Positions 54,157 to 62,082 of a stretch of DNA of 64,000 bases are shown piece after piece. The notes under the pieces are model-generated. The model did no database searches. It was given only the letters and a program-made list of their open reading frames with translations, and was not told the DNA's origin. The stretch comes from Clostridiales bacterium. GTDB lineage: Bacteria; Bacillota; Clostridia; Peptostreptococcales; Anaerovoracaceae. Both the position numbers and the translations under genes were made by a program. The first letter of the stretch is position 1, and each line of letters opens with the position of its first letter. Location: NCBI GenBank assembly GCA_009776955.1, contig WRMW01000010.1, positions 1-64,000 of the forward strand. The letters run 5' to 3'.

Positions 54157-55392
54157 ATGCCAAAATCAGGCATGAACGGAGTCGATTTTGAAGTCAATGT
54201 TGATTTCAGACGGCTGAGGGCGGACAGGCTCGCGAGGGCGAGAAAGAGCATGAAGGACTACGGGCTCAATGCGCTTGTCTGCTACGATTTCGACAATATT
54301 CGTTATATCACAGGGACGCATATAGGCGAGTGGAACCGCAACAAGATGAACCGCTACTGCATCCTTATCGACGGGGTGGAGCAGCCGTTTTTGTTTGACC
54401 CGGCGGCGCCGTCCAAGCGGAAGCGCGTGGACTGGCTGGACGTCTCTCACATAATGCCTGCGGTAGGTTCCATGCGTGGCTCCATACCCGAGGACGTGGG
54501 GATGGTCGGCAAGGTGGCGACGCAGATAACGTCTTACTTGAACGAGTACGGCGTGACCGGCAAGGTGGGCATGGACATCGTGGACATCCCGCTTATACGT
54601 GCGCTTGAGGCGGCGAACGTGGACATCGTGGACGGTCAGCAGGCGATGCTCGACGCCCGCATCATCAAGACGGACGACGAGGTGCAGCTTCTCAAGCAGT
54701 CGGCGGCGATGGTGGACGCGGCCTACTACGACCTCGCCAAGGCGCTTAGGCCTGGCATAATGGAGAACGAGCTCGTCGCAATCGCCAACTACAAGCTTTA
54801 TGGTTGGGGCGCGGAGCTTGTGGAGTTCGTGAACAGCATTTCGGGCGAGCGCGGCAATCCGCATAGCCACACTTTCACGAACCGCATGGTAAGGCCAGGC
54901 GAGCTGATTTACTTCGACATCGGCAACACCTACAACGGCTACAAGACCTGCTATTACAGGACTTTCAGCTGCGGGGTGCCGAACCGTGCCCAACGCGACG
55001 CTTACGACAAGGCTCTCAAGTGGATACGCGAGTCTGAGGCGATGATTAAGCCCGGCAACACGACGGCCGATGTGGCGTCCAAGTGGCCGGCGGCGACGGA
55101 TCTGGGCTTCAAGAACGAAGAAGAAGCTTTCTTGCTCCAGTTCGCGCACGGTATAGGGCTAGGCCTTTGGGAGAAGCCGATAATTTCGCGGCTTTTCTCG
55201 CTCGACAACCCCTTCGAGCTGAAAGAAGGCATGGTATTCGCGCTTGAGACGTGGTGTGCGGCCGAGGACGGTTCGGGCAGCGCACGAATAGAGGAAGAAG
55301 TGGTAGTGACCAAGGATGGCTGTGAGCGCATCACGAAGTTCCCGTCCGACGAGATAACGTCGTGCGGGCTTCCGGGATGCCAGTTTTTATAG
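54157..55392 (+). CDS. M24-family (creatinase/aminopeptidase P-like) protein with an altered metal site
   Basis: A 411-residue pita-bread-fold protein with a creatinase-type N-terminal domain. Metal ligands Asp (FDIGNTYNGY), His (FAHGIGLGLWEKP), Glu (LETWCA) and Glu (ARIEEEVVV) are kept, but the second aspartate, expected 11 residues after the first in the GYxxDxxR pattern, is Cys here (GYKTCYYRTF). Creatinase itself also lacks metal use, as some M24 lyases do, so the protein may be a C-N or other lyase rather than a peptidase. First gene of a catabolic operon. Confidence 0.85.
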   Translation: MPKSGMNGVDFEVNVDFRRLRADRLARARKSMKDYGLNALVCYDFDNIRYITGTHIGEWNRNKMNRYCILIDGVEQPFLFDPAAPSKRKRVDWLDVSHIMPAVGSMRGSIPEDVGMVGKVATQITSYLNEYGVTGKVGMDIVDIPLIRALEAANVDIVDGQQAMLDARIIKTDDEVQLLKQSAAMVDAAYYDLAKALRPGIMENELVAIANYKLYGWGAELVEFVNSISGERGNPHSHTFTNRMVRPGELIYFDIGNTYNGYKTCYYRTFSCGVPNRAQRDAYDKALKWIRESEAMIKPGNTTADVASKWPAATDLGFKNEEEAFLLQFAHGIGLGLWEKPIISRLFSLDNPFELKEGMVFALETWCAAEDGSGSARIEEEVVVTKDGCERITKFPSDEITSCGLPGCQFL

Positions 55393-55408
55393 AGGAAGGA
55401 GATAAATT

Positions 55409-56290
55409 ATGAGCAAAATAGGTTGGATAGGATTAGGGAATATGGGCATCCCCATGAGCGTGAACCTGGTCAAGGCAGGCAAGGACGTGGTGGTGTGGAA
55501 CCGCACGAAGTCCAAGGCCGACGAGGTGGTCGCGGCGGGAGCGGCGTGGGCGGACTCGCCCAAGGCCGTGGCTGAGGCTTGCGACTTCGTCTTTACGATG
55601 GTCGCGGACGGCCCTGCGCTGCATGATGCGGTGCTTGGCGCGGACGGCGCGGCGGCGGGGCTTTCCCCCGGAAAGATCGTGATAGATATGAGCACGATTT
55701 CCGTGGCAGAGTCTGCAAAGGTCAATGAGGCGGTAGAGGCTGCGGGCTGCAAGTTCCTGCGCGCCCCGGTCACGGGCAGCACGGCTTTGGCTGCGGCGGG
55801 CACGGTAGGCGTGCTTGCGTCGGGCGACAAGGCCGCATACGAAAAGACGCTTCCGCTGTTCGAGATAGTGGGCGGCAACCAGTTCTATCTCGGCGGGGGC
55901 GATGAAGCCCGCGTTATGAAGCTGTCGCTAAATCTGATGATAGCCACGACCATGCAGATGCAGGCCGAGGCGGTGGTCATGGCGGAGAAGGCCGGGCTTG
56001 ACGTGGCCCAGGTCTGCGACATCATCGCCGGCAGCGCGGTCGGCTCGCCGCTTACGGGCTATAAGTCAAAGGTCATAGCCGAGGGCGTCTACGCTCCGGC
56101 GTTCCCGATAAGGCTTATGATAAAGGACCTCAAGCTCGCCCTCGGCGTGGGCGAGGCGTACGGTGTCAAGATGGAAAGCACCGAACTCACGAAGAACAGG
56201 ATGGAGCTGGCGCAGAGCAAAGGCTACGGCGACAACGACTTCTCGGTATTGGTGAAGCTGCTCGAGGAAGACAGCGGCGTAAACAGATAG
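55409..56290 (+). CDS. 3-Hydroxyisobutyrate dehydrogenase-family reductase
   Basis: A 293-residue beta-hydroxyacid dehydrogenase. NAD(P) motif IGWIGLGNMGIPMS, substrate signature RAPVTGSTALAAAGTV, and catalytic Lys in VMKLSLNLM are all present. Members reduce or oxidise 3-hydroxyisobutyrate, tartronate semialdehyde or succinic semialdehyde; the exact one is unclear. A GGAAGGAG site precedes the ATG, 16 bases after the M24 gene. Confidence 0.92.
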   Translation: MSKIGWIGLGNMGIPMSVNLVKAGKDVVVWNRTKSKADEVVAAGAAWADSPKAVAEACDFVFTMVADGPALHDAVLGADGAAAGLSPGKIVIDMSTISVAESAKVNEAVEAAGCKFLRAPVTGSTALAAAGTVGVLASGDKAAYEKTLPLFEIVGGNQFYLGGGDEARVMKLSLNLMIATTMQMQAEAVVMAEKAGLDVAQVCDIIAGSAVGSPLTGYKSKVIAEGVYAPAFPIRLMIKDLKLALGVGEAYGVKMESTELTKNRMELAQSKGYGDNDFSVLVKLLEEDSGVNR

Positions 56291-56323
56291 TACAAGTTAA
56301 CTTATTTTAGGAGGTAAACAGAA

Positions 56324-57052
56324 ATGGCAGTTAAAGCATATGTGAAGAATTATTACGAGCTTGACAGGCTCAATCCCCCGAGGCATATAGGCGCCTGGTC
56401 ATGGGCGTTTGCGACGCCGATGATCACCGGCACGCCCAATTATTCCTTCTTCTCGATCGCGCAAATCGTCGACGGCGGCTATGCGGTCATGGACAACCAC
56501 AAGGATGCGGACCATTGCTACTTCATCCTGAGCGGCACGGGCTGGTCGGTCATCGAAGGCAAGCGCTACACCTACGCACCCGGCGATGTGATGTGGATTC
56601 CTGGCAACATGAACCATGAGATGGCCCCGGCAAGCTCGCGGACCCTCAAGTTCACGGTTACGCTCACCGCCAAGGACTTCAACCAGACCGAGCCCTTTAT
56701 CCGCAGCCTGAAAGATGCGGAGCCCATCAAGTGCAAGGACAACGACGGCGTGACGTTCTGGCCGATGGCGACGCCCACGCTTTCGCCCGCAAGCAGCAAC
56801 ACCATCGACTTCTCTGTCGTGGAGATAATGCCGGGCAAGAAGCTGGGGTCGTTCAAGTTCCCAGAGGCCGAGCAGCTTACCTATATCATATCCGGCTACG
56901 GCTATGCCGTCGTGGACGGCGAGAAGCTGCCGCTCAAGCCGGAGGACGGGCTTTATGTGCCAGAGGGCGCGGAGTGCGAGATCGTCAATGACGGCTCGGC
57001 CGTGCTCAAGTTCCAGCAGACATTCGGCCCCGCCAGAAACATGGTGAGATAG
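56324..57052 (+). CDS. Bicupin protein
   Basis: A 242-residue protein with two cupin barrels (HKDADHCYFILSGTGWSVIEG with YAPGDVMWIPGNMNHEM, then LTYIISGYGYAVVDGEKL with PEDGLYVPEGAECEI). The first barrel keeps the His/Glu metal-site pattern; the second has lost it. The pattern and length resemble (S)-ureidoglycine aminohydrolase-type bicupins, but I would not assert the activity. It follows the dehydrogenase gene by 33 bases with GGAGG upstream. Confidence 0.8.
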   Translation: MAVKAYVKNYYELDRLNPPRHIGAWSWAFATPMITGTPNYSFFSIAQIVDGGYAVMDNHKDADHCYFILSGTGWSVIEGKRYTYAPGDVMWIPGNMNHEMAPASSRTLKFTVTLTAKDFNQTEPFIRSLKDAEPIKCKDNDGVTFWPMATPTLSPASSNTIDFSVVEIMPGKKLGSFKFPEAEQLTYIISGYGYAVVDGEKLPLKPEDGLYVPEGAECEIVNDGSAVLKFQQTFGPARNMVR

Positions 57053-57093
57053 CGCGGCGAGATAACGTGGCGAGATAGGCTCGACGATGCGAT

Positions 57094-57122
57094 TTGACGA
57101 GTTCGCGAAAATCATATACAAT
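57094..57122 (+). promoter_or_regulatory. Promoter of the branched-chain-type ABC transporter
   Basis: TTGACG (57094-57099) and TACAAT (57117-57122), spacing 17. A TGTGCAAATAGCA element follows at about 57128-57140. Confidence 0.65.
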
Positions 57123-57187
57123 CGCTATGTGCAAATAGCATGAAGATTATGTGAACTCGAAGCAAAGACAGAAATAGGAGGAAGAAA

Positions 57188-58504
57188 ATGATTAAGAAAA
57201 AGAAATTTTTGGCACTAGTGCTTGCCGTAGTCATGGTGGTAGGCCTGATGGCTGCGTGCGGTGGCGGCGGCGATGCGCCTGCGCCCGCACCGTCACCCTC
57301 GCCAGCCCCGGCGCCTGCGGCTCCGAGCGGCGACGCCCCCGCTTCCATCAAGATCGGCATCCCGAACCCGTACACGGGCCCGCTTGCCGGCTTTGGCGAA
57401 GGCACGCCTTGGGCGGAGAACCTGGTCATCGATGCCGTGAACGCCGAGGGAGGCATCTACATCGAGGAATACGATGCGTATCTGCCGCTTGAAGCTATCT
57501 ATGTGGACACCCAGAGCGATGCTACCATCGCCGGCGAGGTGACGCAGCAGCTTATCACGAACGACCAGGTGGACATCCTTATCGCCCGTCACACGCCCGG
57601 CACGGCGCTGCCTGTGTCCGCGATGGCCGAGAACATGGGCGTCCCCTTTGTCTCGCTTGAGTGCCCGGTCAACCCCTGGCTCGCAGGCGGCCCCTATGAG
57701 TGGGGCTACCATTCGTTCTGGATGGTTGAGGACAATTGCGAAATGTTCATGGATATGTGGGAAGAGCTTGGCTATGGCCCCGGCACTGTGGTAGGCGGGA
57801 TATTCCCGAACGACCCTGACGGCCTTGCATGGAAGCCCATCTTTGAGGAGAAGCTTCCGCAGAGGGGCTTTGTGCTGTCGGATCCTGGCATCACGGAAAT
57901 GATGCAGAACGACTGGACCAACGTAGTCAACAAGTTCATCGAGGACGGCGTGCAGATCGTGACCGGCGTCCCGATCACCCCCGACTTCGCGAACTTCGCC
58001 GCCGCTGCGGTGCAGCTTGGCTTGGACTTCGAGATAGCGACGATGGGTCGTGCCTATCTGTTCCCGTCAGACGCCATGGCAAGCCCGACCGAGGTGATTC
58101 CGCGTCTTACGAACGAAGTGTGGTGGAGCCCGTGGCATCCGTGGACAAGTTCGATAGACGGCATGACTGCGATGGAGCTTGCGATGCTTTACGAAGCTGA
58201 GTTCGGCAAGGGCTGGTCCGCTCCGATGGGCTACAAGTATGCCGGCGTCGAGATAGCGGTCGATGCGCTCAGGCGCGCCGCGTCGCTTGACCCCGTTGCG
58301 ATCCGTGACGCCATAGGCGCAACAGACCTCAACACCATGGTCGGCCATATCAAGTACGACCCCGTGACCCATGTGGCGCTTACCGATATCGTGGGCGGGC
58401 AGTGGTTCCTCAACGACAACGGCGAGGCGGAGCTGCAGATCGTCTACAATGCGAACAATCCGCATATCCCGAAGAACGGCGAGCTTCACATCCCTGGCAG
58501 ATAG
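57188..58504 (+). CDS. ABC transporter substrate-binding lipoprotein (LivJ/LivK type)
   Basis: A 438-residue lipoprotein. The signal peptide ends in LMAAC (Cys at about residue 23), then an Ala/Pro-rich linker (APAPAPSPSPAPAPAAP). The mature part follows the branched-chain amino acid or amide-binding fold (IKIGIPNPYTGPLAGFGEG, VDAVNAEGGIYI, QLITNDQVDILIARHTPGTAL). Members bind Leu/Ile/Val, amides, urea or aromatic acids. The neighbouring catabolic genes suggest it may capture the compound they degrade. Confidence 0.9.
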   Translation: MIKKKKFLALVLAVVMVVGLMAACGGGGDAPAPAPSPSPAPAPAAPSGDAPASIKIGIPNPYTGPLAGFGEGTPWAENLVIDAVNAEGGIYIEEYDAYLPLEAIYVDTQSDATIAGEVTQQLITNDQVDILIARHTPGTALPVSAMAENMGVPFVSLECPVNPWLAGGPYEWGYHSFWMVEDNCEMFMDMWEELGYGPGTVVGGIFPNDPDGLAWKPIFEEKLPQRGFVLSDPGITEMMQNDWTNVVNKFIEDGVQIVTGVPITPDFANFAAAAVQLGLDFEIATMGRAYLFPSDAMASPTEVIPRLTNEVWWSPWHPWTSSIDGMTAMELAMLYEAEFGKGWSAPMGYKYAGVEIAVDALRRAASLDPVAIRDAIGATDLNTMVGHIKYDPVTHVALTDIVGGQWFLNDNGEAELQIVYNANNPHIPKNGELHIPGR

Positions 58505-58550
58505 GCAAGAGCAGGGGTACAAAGGTTAACTAAAAACGGTATTATGTTAA

Positions 58551-58596
58551 GGGGCGGGAGCGGGCGGCCGCGAAGCGGCCGCCCCTGAGCCGCCCC
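58551..58596. terminator. Extended GC hairpin between binding-protein and ATPase genes
   Basis: An inner perfect stem GGGCGGCCGC/GCGGCCGCCC (58562-58571 and 58575-58584, loop GAA) sits within an outer stem GGGGCGG/CCGCCCC (58551-58557 and 58590-58596). No T run follows. It probably ends or protects the 3' end of the abundant binding-protein message while letting some read-through into the transporter genes. Confidence 0.55.
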
Positions 58597-58616
58597 GTAG
58601 CGTTTAGAGGACTGGC

Positions 58617-59345
58617 ATGGAAAAGATACTGAGTGTAGACAATGTATATGCGGCATACGGCAAATTCAAGGTGCTGCATTCTTTGTCGTTTGACGCTTAC
58701 GAAGGGGAAGTGCTTGGAATAATAGGGCCGAACGGGGCGGGCAAGACCACGCTTATGAACGCCATTTGCGGGTTGCTTATCCCCTATGAAGGGAAAGTCA
58801 TATTCAACGGCCGCGACATAACGAAAATGAAGCCTGACGAGCGTTGCCGCCTTGGCATAGGCAGGACTTATCAGGTGCCTAAGCCTTTCGACCGCCTTAC
58901 GGTGTTCGAGAACGTGCTTGTGGCGAGCGCGTACGGCACAGGGCGAAGCGAGGCTGAGGCCGTCGAGGACACCATAGAGGTGCTGAAGCAGACAGGCCTG
59001 TACGCAAAGGGAGATGTCGAAAGCCACAACCTGGCTTTGCTCGACAGGAAAAGGCTTGAGATAGCCAGAGGGCTTGCCACAAAGCCCACATTGCTGTTGC
59101 TCGACGAAGTGGCGGCGGGGCTGACGGATGCGGAGGTCCATGAGGTGATGGACTTGGTGGAATACCTAAAGGGCACAGGCATCACCATCATCTGGATAGA
59201 ACATGTGATAAAGACTATGGCCGAGTCGACCGACAAGCTACTTTGCCTTGCGGTCGGCACGAATCTTATATACGGCGACCCCGCCTATGTGATGGGGTCG
59301 AAGGATGTGGAAGAAGTGTACTTGGGGGTGGACGACGATGAGTGA
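58617..59345 (+). CDS. livG: ABC transporter ATPase (LivG type)
   Basis: A 242-residue ATPase of the HAAT family. Walker A GPNGAGKTT, Walker B LLLLDEVAAGLT and switch His in IWIEHVIKTM are clear; the signature is degenerate (LALLDRKRLEIARGLA, no LSGGQ), a known feature of LivG proteins, which read LSYGxQRRLEIARAL. Its 3' end overlaps the LivF gene by eight bases. Confidence 0.92.
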   Translation: MEKILSVDNVYAAYGKFKVLHSLSFDAYEGEVLGIIGPNGAGKTTLMNAICGLLIPYEGKVIFNGRDITKMKPDERCRLGIGRTYQVPKPFDRLTVFENVLVASAYGTGRSEAEAVEDTIEVLKQTGLYAKGDVESHNLALLDRKRLEIARGLATKPTLLLLDEVAAGLTDAEVHEVMDLVEYLKGTGITIIWIEHVIKTMAESTDKLLCLAVGTNLIYGDPAYVMGSKDVEEVYLGVDDDE

Positions 59346-60048
59346 GATACTGAGAGTCGAAGGCATCGATGTGTTCTACGATGATTTCCAAGCGGTGCAG
59401 CAAGCTTCTTTCACTGTGAACAAGGGGGAGATCGTCTCGCTTATAGGGACGAACGGCGCAGGAAAGACCACGCTTATGCGTGCCATAGGCGGGGTGCTTC
59501 CCATAAGCGCAGGCAAGGTTTGGTACGACGGGCAGGACATAACGGGCATGATGCCGCACAAGATAGTGGACCTCGGCGTCTCGTACGTGCCGGAAGGCCG
59601 GCATCTTTTCAACCGTATGTCCGTAAAGGACAATCTTATAATGGGCTCGTATATGCCACGGGCCCGCAAGAACGCGAAAGCGAACCTCGAAAAAGTCTAT
59701 GAATTGTTCCCCATTCTCAAAGAGAAAGCGGAGCAGGCGGCAGGGGCGCTGTCCGGCGGGCAGCAGCAGATGGTCGCCATAGGGCGTGCGCTTATGGGCG
59801 AGCCGAGGGTCGTATGCTTCGACGAGATAGCGCTTGGCCTTGCGCCCACCATCATAAAGGACATCTATGCGAGGGTGCGGGAGCTGAACGCCGAGGGCAT
59901 GACGCTGATACTGGTCGAGCAGGACGTGAGGCGCAGCCTCAAGCAGAGCCAGCGAGCGTATGTCATGCTCAAAGGCAAGGTGGTGCTCGAAGGTGATAGC
60001 CGTTCGTTGACGGAAGAAGAAGTCAGCAAGGCGTATTTTGGCATGTAG
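59338..60048 (+). CDS. livF: ABC transporter ATPase (LivF type)
   Basis: A 236-residue ATPase. Walker A GTNGAGKTT, the family segment SYVPEGRHLFNRMSVKDNL, signature LSGGQQQMVAIGRAL and Walker B VVCFDEIALGLAP are all intact. It starts at ATG 59338, inside the end of LivG. With LivG it forms the ATPase pair of the transporter. Confidence 0.93.
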   Translation: MSEILRVEGIDVFYDDFQAVQQASFTVNKGEIVSLIGTNGAGKTTLMRAIGGVLPISAGKVWYDGQDITGMMPHKIVDLGVSYVPEGRHLFNRMSVKDNLIMGSYMPRARKNAKANLEKVYELFPILKEKAEQAAGALSGGQQQMVAIGRALMGEPRVVCFDEIALGLAPTIIKDIYARVRELNAEGMTLILVEQDVRRSLKQSQRAYVMLKGKVVLEGDSRSLTEEEVSKAYFGM

Positions 60049-60065
60049 GCCGGAGGGACAATGAA

Positions 60066-60926
60066 TTGGACGCTGCACTTATACAATCAATAATCCAGGG
60101 ACTGCTGATGGGCGGCCTTTACGCCGCGGTCGGCCTCGGAATGAGCATGATCTTCGGCATCGTGAGGATCACGAACCTTGCGCACGGCGACTTCTTGATA
60201 CTCGCGTGCTATATCAGCTTGATATTCATGGGGGTGATAAACAACCCCATAGTCACATTGGTGTTCGTCGTGCCCATAATGTTCTTTATAGGGTTCAGCA
60301 TGCAACGCTCGCTGCTCAACAGGGTCATAGGGCGCGGGGACGAGCCTCCGCTGCTTATCACTTTCGGGCTTTCGATAATAGTGCAGAACCTGTTGTTGTA
60401 CTTCTTCACGGCAGACGCGCAAAGGCTCCACAGCAATCTGCTTCTTGAGAGCATCAGCCTGGGCGAGCGCGTTCGTATCCCTGTGCTGTGGCTTATCTCC
60501 TGCATCGTGGGCGTGGCGATCATTCTCGTGCTAGGCCTTTACATGAAGAACACCTATATGGGCAGGGCGATCCGTGCGACCTCGGACGATACTGAGGCGG
60601 CACAGCTTGTAGGGGTCAACATAAAGTCCGCCTACGGCATAGCGATGGGCATAGCCATGATGACGGCGGCCGTGTCCGGCGTCTTTATCGGCATGGTGTT
60701 CACGTTCTATCCTAGCACCGGGCCGAGCTACCTTATCATCGCCTTTGCGGTGGTGGTCATCGGGGGGATAGGCAGCATTTACGGGACGCTCGCCGCCGGC
60801 CTTATATTCGGGCTCGCGCAGGTGGTGGGCGGCTATATAGTCGGGCCGCAATACCAGCAGCTTATAGGCTATGTAATACTTTTGATAATGCTTGTGCTCA
60901 GGCCGCAGGGCCTGTTCCAGAGATAG
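60066..60926 (+). CDS. livH: ABC transporter permease (LivH type)
   Basis: A 286-residue permease with eight or so hydrophobic helices. The opening LLMGGLYAAVGLGMSMIFGI and NLAHGDFLILACYIS are characteristic; GRAIRATSDDTEAAQLVGVN is the ATPase-contact loop. The start is TTG at 60066 with GGAGGG eight bases upstream; the nearby ATG at 60061 is out of frame. Confidence 0.9.
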   Translation: MDAALIQSIIQGLLMGGLYAAVGLGMSMIFGIVRITNLAHGDFLILACYISLIFMGVINNPIVTLVFVVPIMFFIGFSMQRSLLNRVIGRGDEPPLLITFGLSIIVQNLLLYFFTADAQRLHSNLLLESISLGERVRIPVLWLISCIVGVAIILVLGLYMKNTYMGRAIRATSDDTEAAQLVGVNIKSAYGIAMGIAMMTAAVSGVFIGMVFTFYPSTGPSYLIIAFAVVVIGGIGSIYGTLAAGLIFGLAQVVGGYIVGPQYQQLIGYVILLIMLVLRPQGLFQR

Positions 60927-60939
60927 GAGGTGTATGAGG

Positions 60940-61962
60940 ATGAAATTGCTTGATTTGTTCAGGATTCAGAATACGGCAAACTCAAAGATACGCCTCGCCG
61001 CAATAGTCGCCGCCGTGGTGGTGCTGATGACGCTGCCATCGTGGGGCGGGGGCTACGCCGTCTTCATAGTAACGCTGATGGGCATCTATATCACGCTAGG
61101 CATGATGTGGAACCTGCTTGCGGGGTATTCGGGGCTCGTGTCGCTTGGGCTCCAGATGTATATAGGGGTGGGCGCCTTCGCGCTTGCGGCCTTGTCGAAC
61201 TATTACGGCGTCCCCTTGGTAATCGGGCTGCTGTTGGGCGGCGTGGTCTCCATGGTGATAGCTGTGGGGCTGTCGTATCTGTTGCTTAGGATGCGGGGGA
61301 TGTACTTCGCGATAGCCACATGGATGTTTGCGGAGGCCATGGTGCTGCTCCTTGTGAACTTTGAATATTTTGGGCGGGGGCAGGGGCTTTTCGTGCTTGC
61401 CGCGCGCTCCCTGTCCGAGACCGAGAAATACTATTTCAGCATTGTTATGCTGCTTGTCGTGCTGCTTGTGGTCGTGTTGTTGTTGCGTTCAAGGCTAGGC
61501 CTGGGGCTGTTTGCGATACGCGACAACGATGTGGCGTCGCAGACCTCGGGCGTCCCGCTGTTCAAGTCGAAGCTTATAGTGATGATGGTGACGGGGTTCA
61601 TCACGGGCGTTTGCGGCGGGGTCTACTACATCGCCTTTGTGTGGATACAGCCGTACTCGGCGTTCAGCATCACGACATGGACGGTCGCAGCGGTCTTTAT
61701 CGTCGTTATCGGTGGCATAGGCACCATAACAGGCCCTATAGTGGGCGGAGTCATCTACGTGTTCCTGAGCCAGTACCTTTCGACCCTGACATGGATGGGC
61801 TCGCTGAACATGGTGATTCTCGGGGTGATTGCGGTGGCGGTCATAATCGTGGCGCCAAAGGGGATCGTCGGCACCTTGCAGCATCGTTTCGGGTTTGAGA
61901 TTATCTCGGCCCGAAGATGGATGAAGGGATATGTGACGGACAGGCTGCCAGACCATATTTGA
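60940..61962 (+). CDS. livM: ABC transporter permease (LivM type)
   Basis: A 340-residue permease. The core YITLGMMWNLLAGYSGLVSLG, the helix block RMRGMYFAIATWMFAEAM, the loop LGLFAIRDNDVASQTSG and the terminal IVGGVIYVFLSQYL match LivM. The ATG at 60940 has the AGGAGG site nine bases upstream; the ATG at 60934 is too close. It is the last gene of the transporter operon. Confidence 0.92.
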   Translation: MKLLDLFRIQNTANSKIRLAAIVAAVVVLMTLPSWGGGYAVFIVTLMGIYITLGMMWNLLAGYSGLVSLGLQMYIGVGAFALAALSNYYGVPLVIGLLLGGVVSMVIAVGLSYLLLRMRGMYFAIATWMFAEAMVLLLVNFEYFGRGQGLFVLAARSLSETEKYYFSIVMLLVVLLVVVLLLRSRLGLGLFAIRDNDVASQTSGVPLFKSKLIVMMVTGFITGVCGGVYYIAFVWIQPYSAFSITTWTVAAVFIVVIGGIGTITGPIVGGVIYVFLSQYLSTLTWMGSLNMVILGVIAVAVIIVAPKGIVGTLQHRFGFEIISARRWMKGYVTDRLPDHI

Positions 61963-61988
61963 CTTAATTCACGCACATGTTGTAAAAT
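61959..61988 (+). promoter_or_regulatory. Promoter of the surface-protein gene
   Basis: TTGACT (61959-61964, overlapping the livM stop) and TAAAAT (61983-61988), 18-base spacing. An inverted repeat GGCACA/TGTGCC (61999-62004 and 62015-62020) lies just after the expected transcription start. Confidence 0.5.
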
Positions 61989-62082
61989 GAACGAAACAGG
62001 CACATAGTTTGTAGTGTGCCGTGTTGAGGTTGTAAATCCGAAAGCGTTCAAAGGTGCCTTTATGGTCAGAAGGAGACGCATG

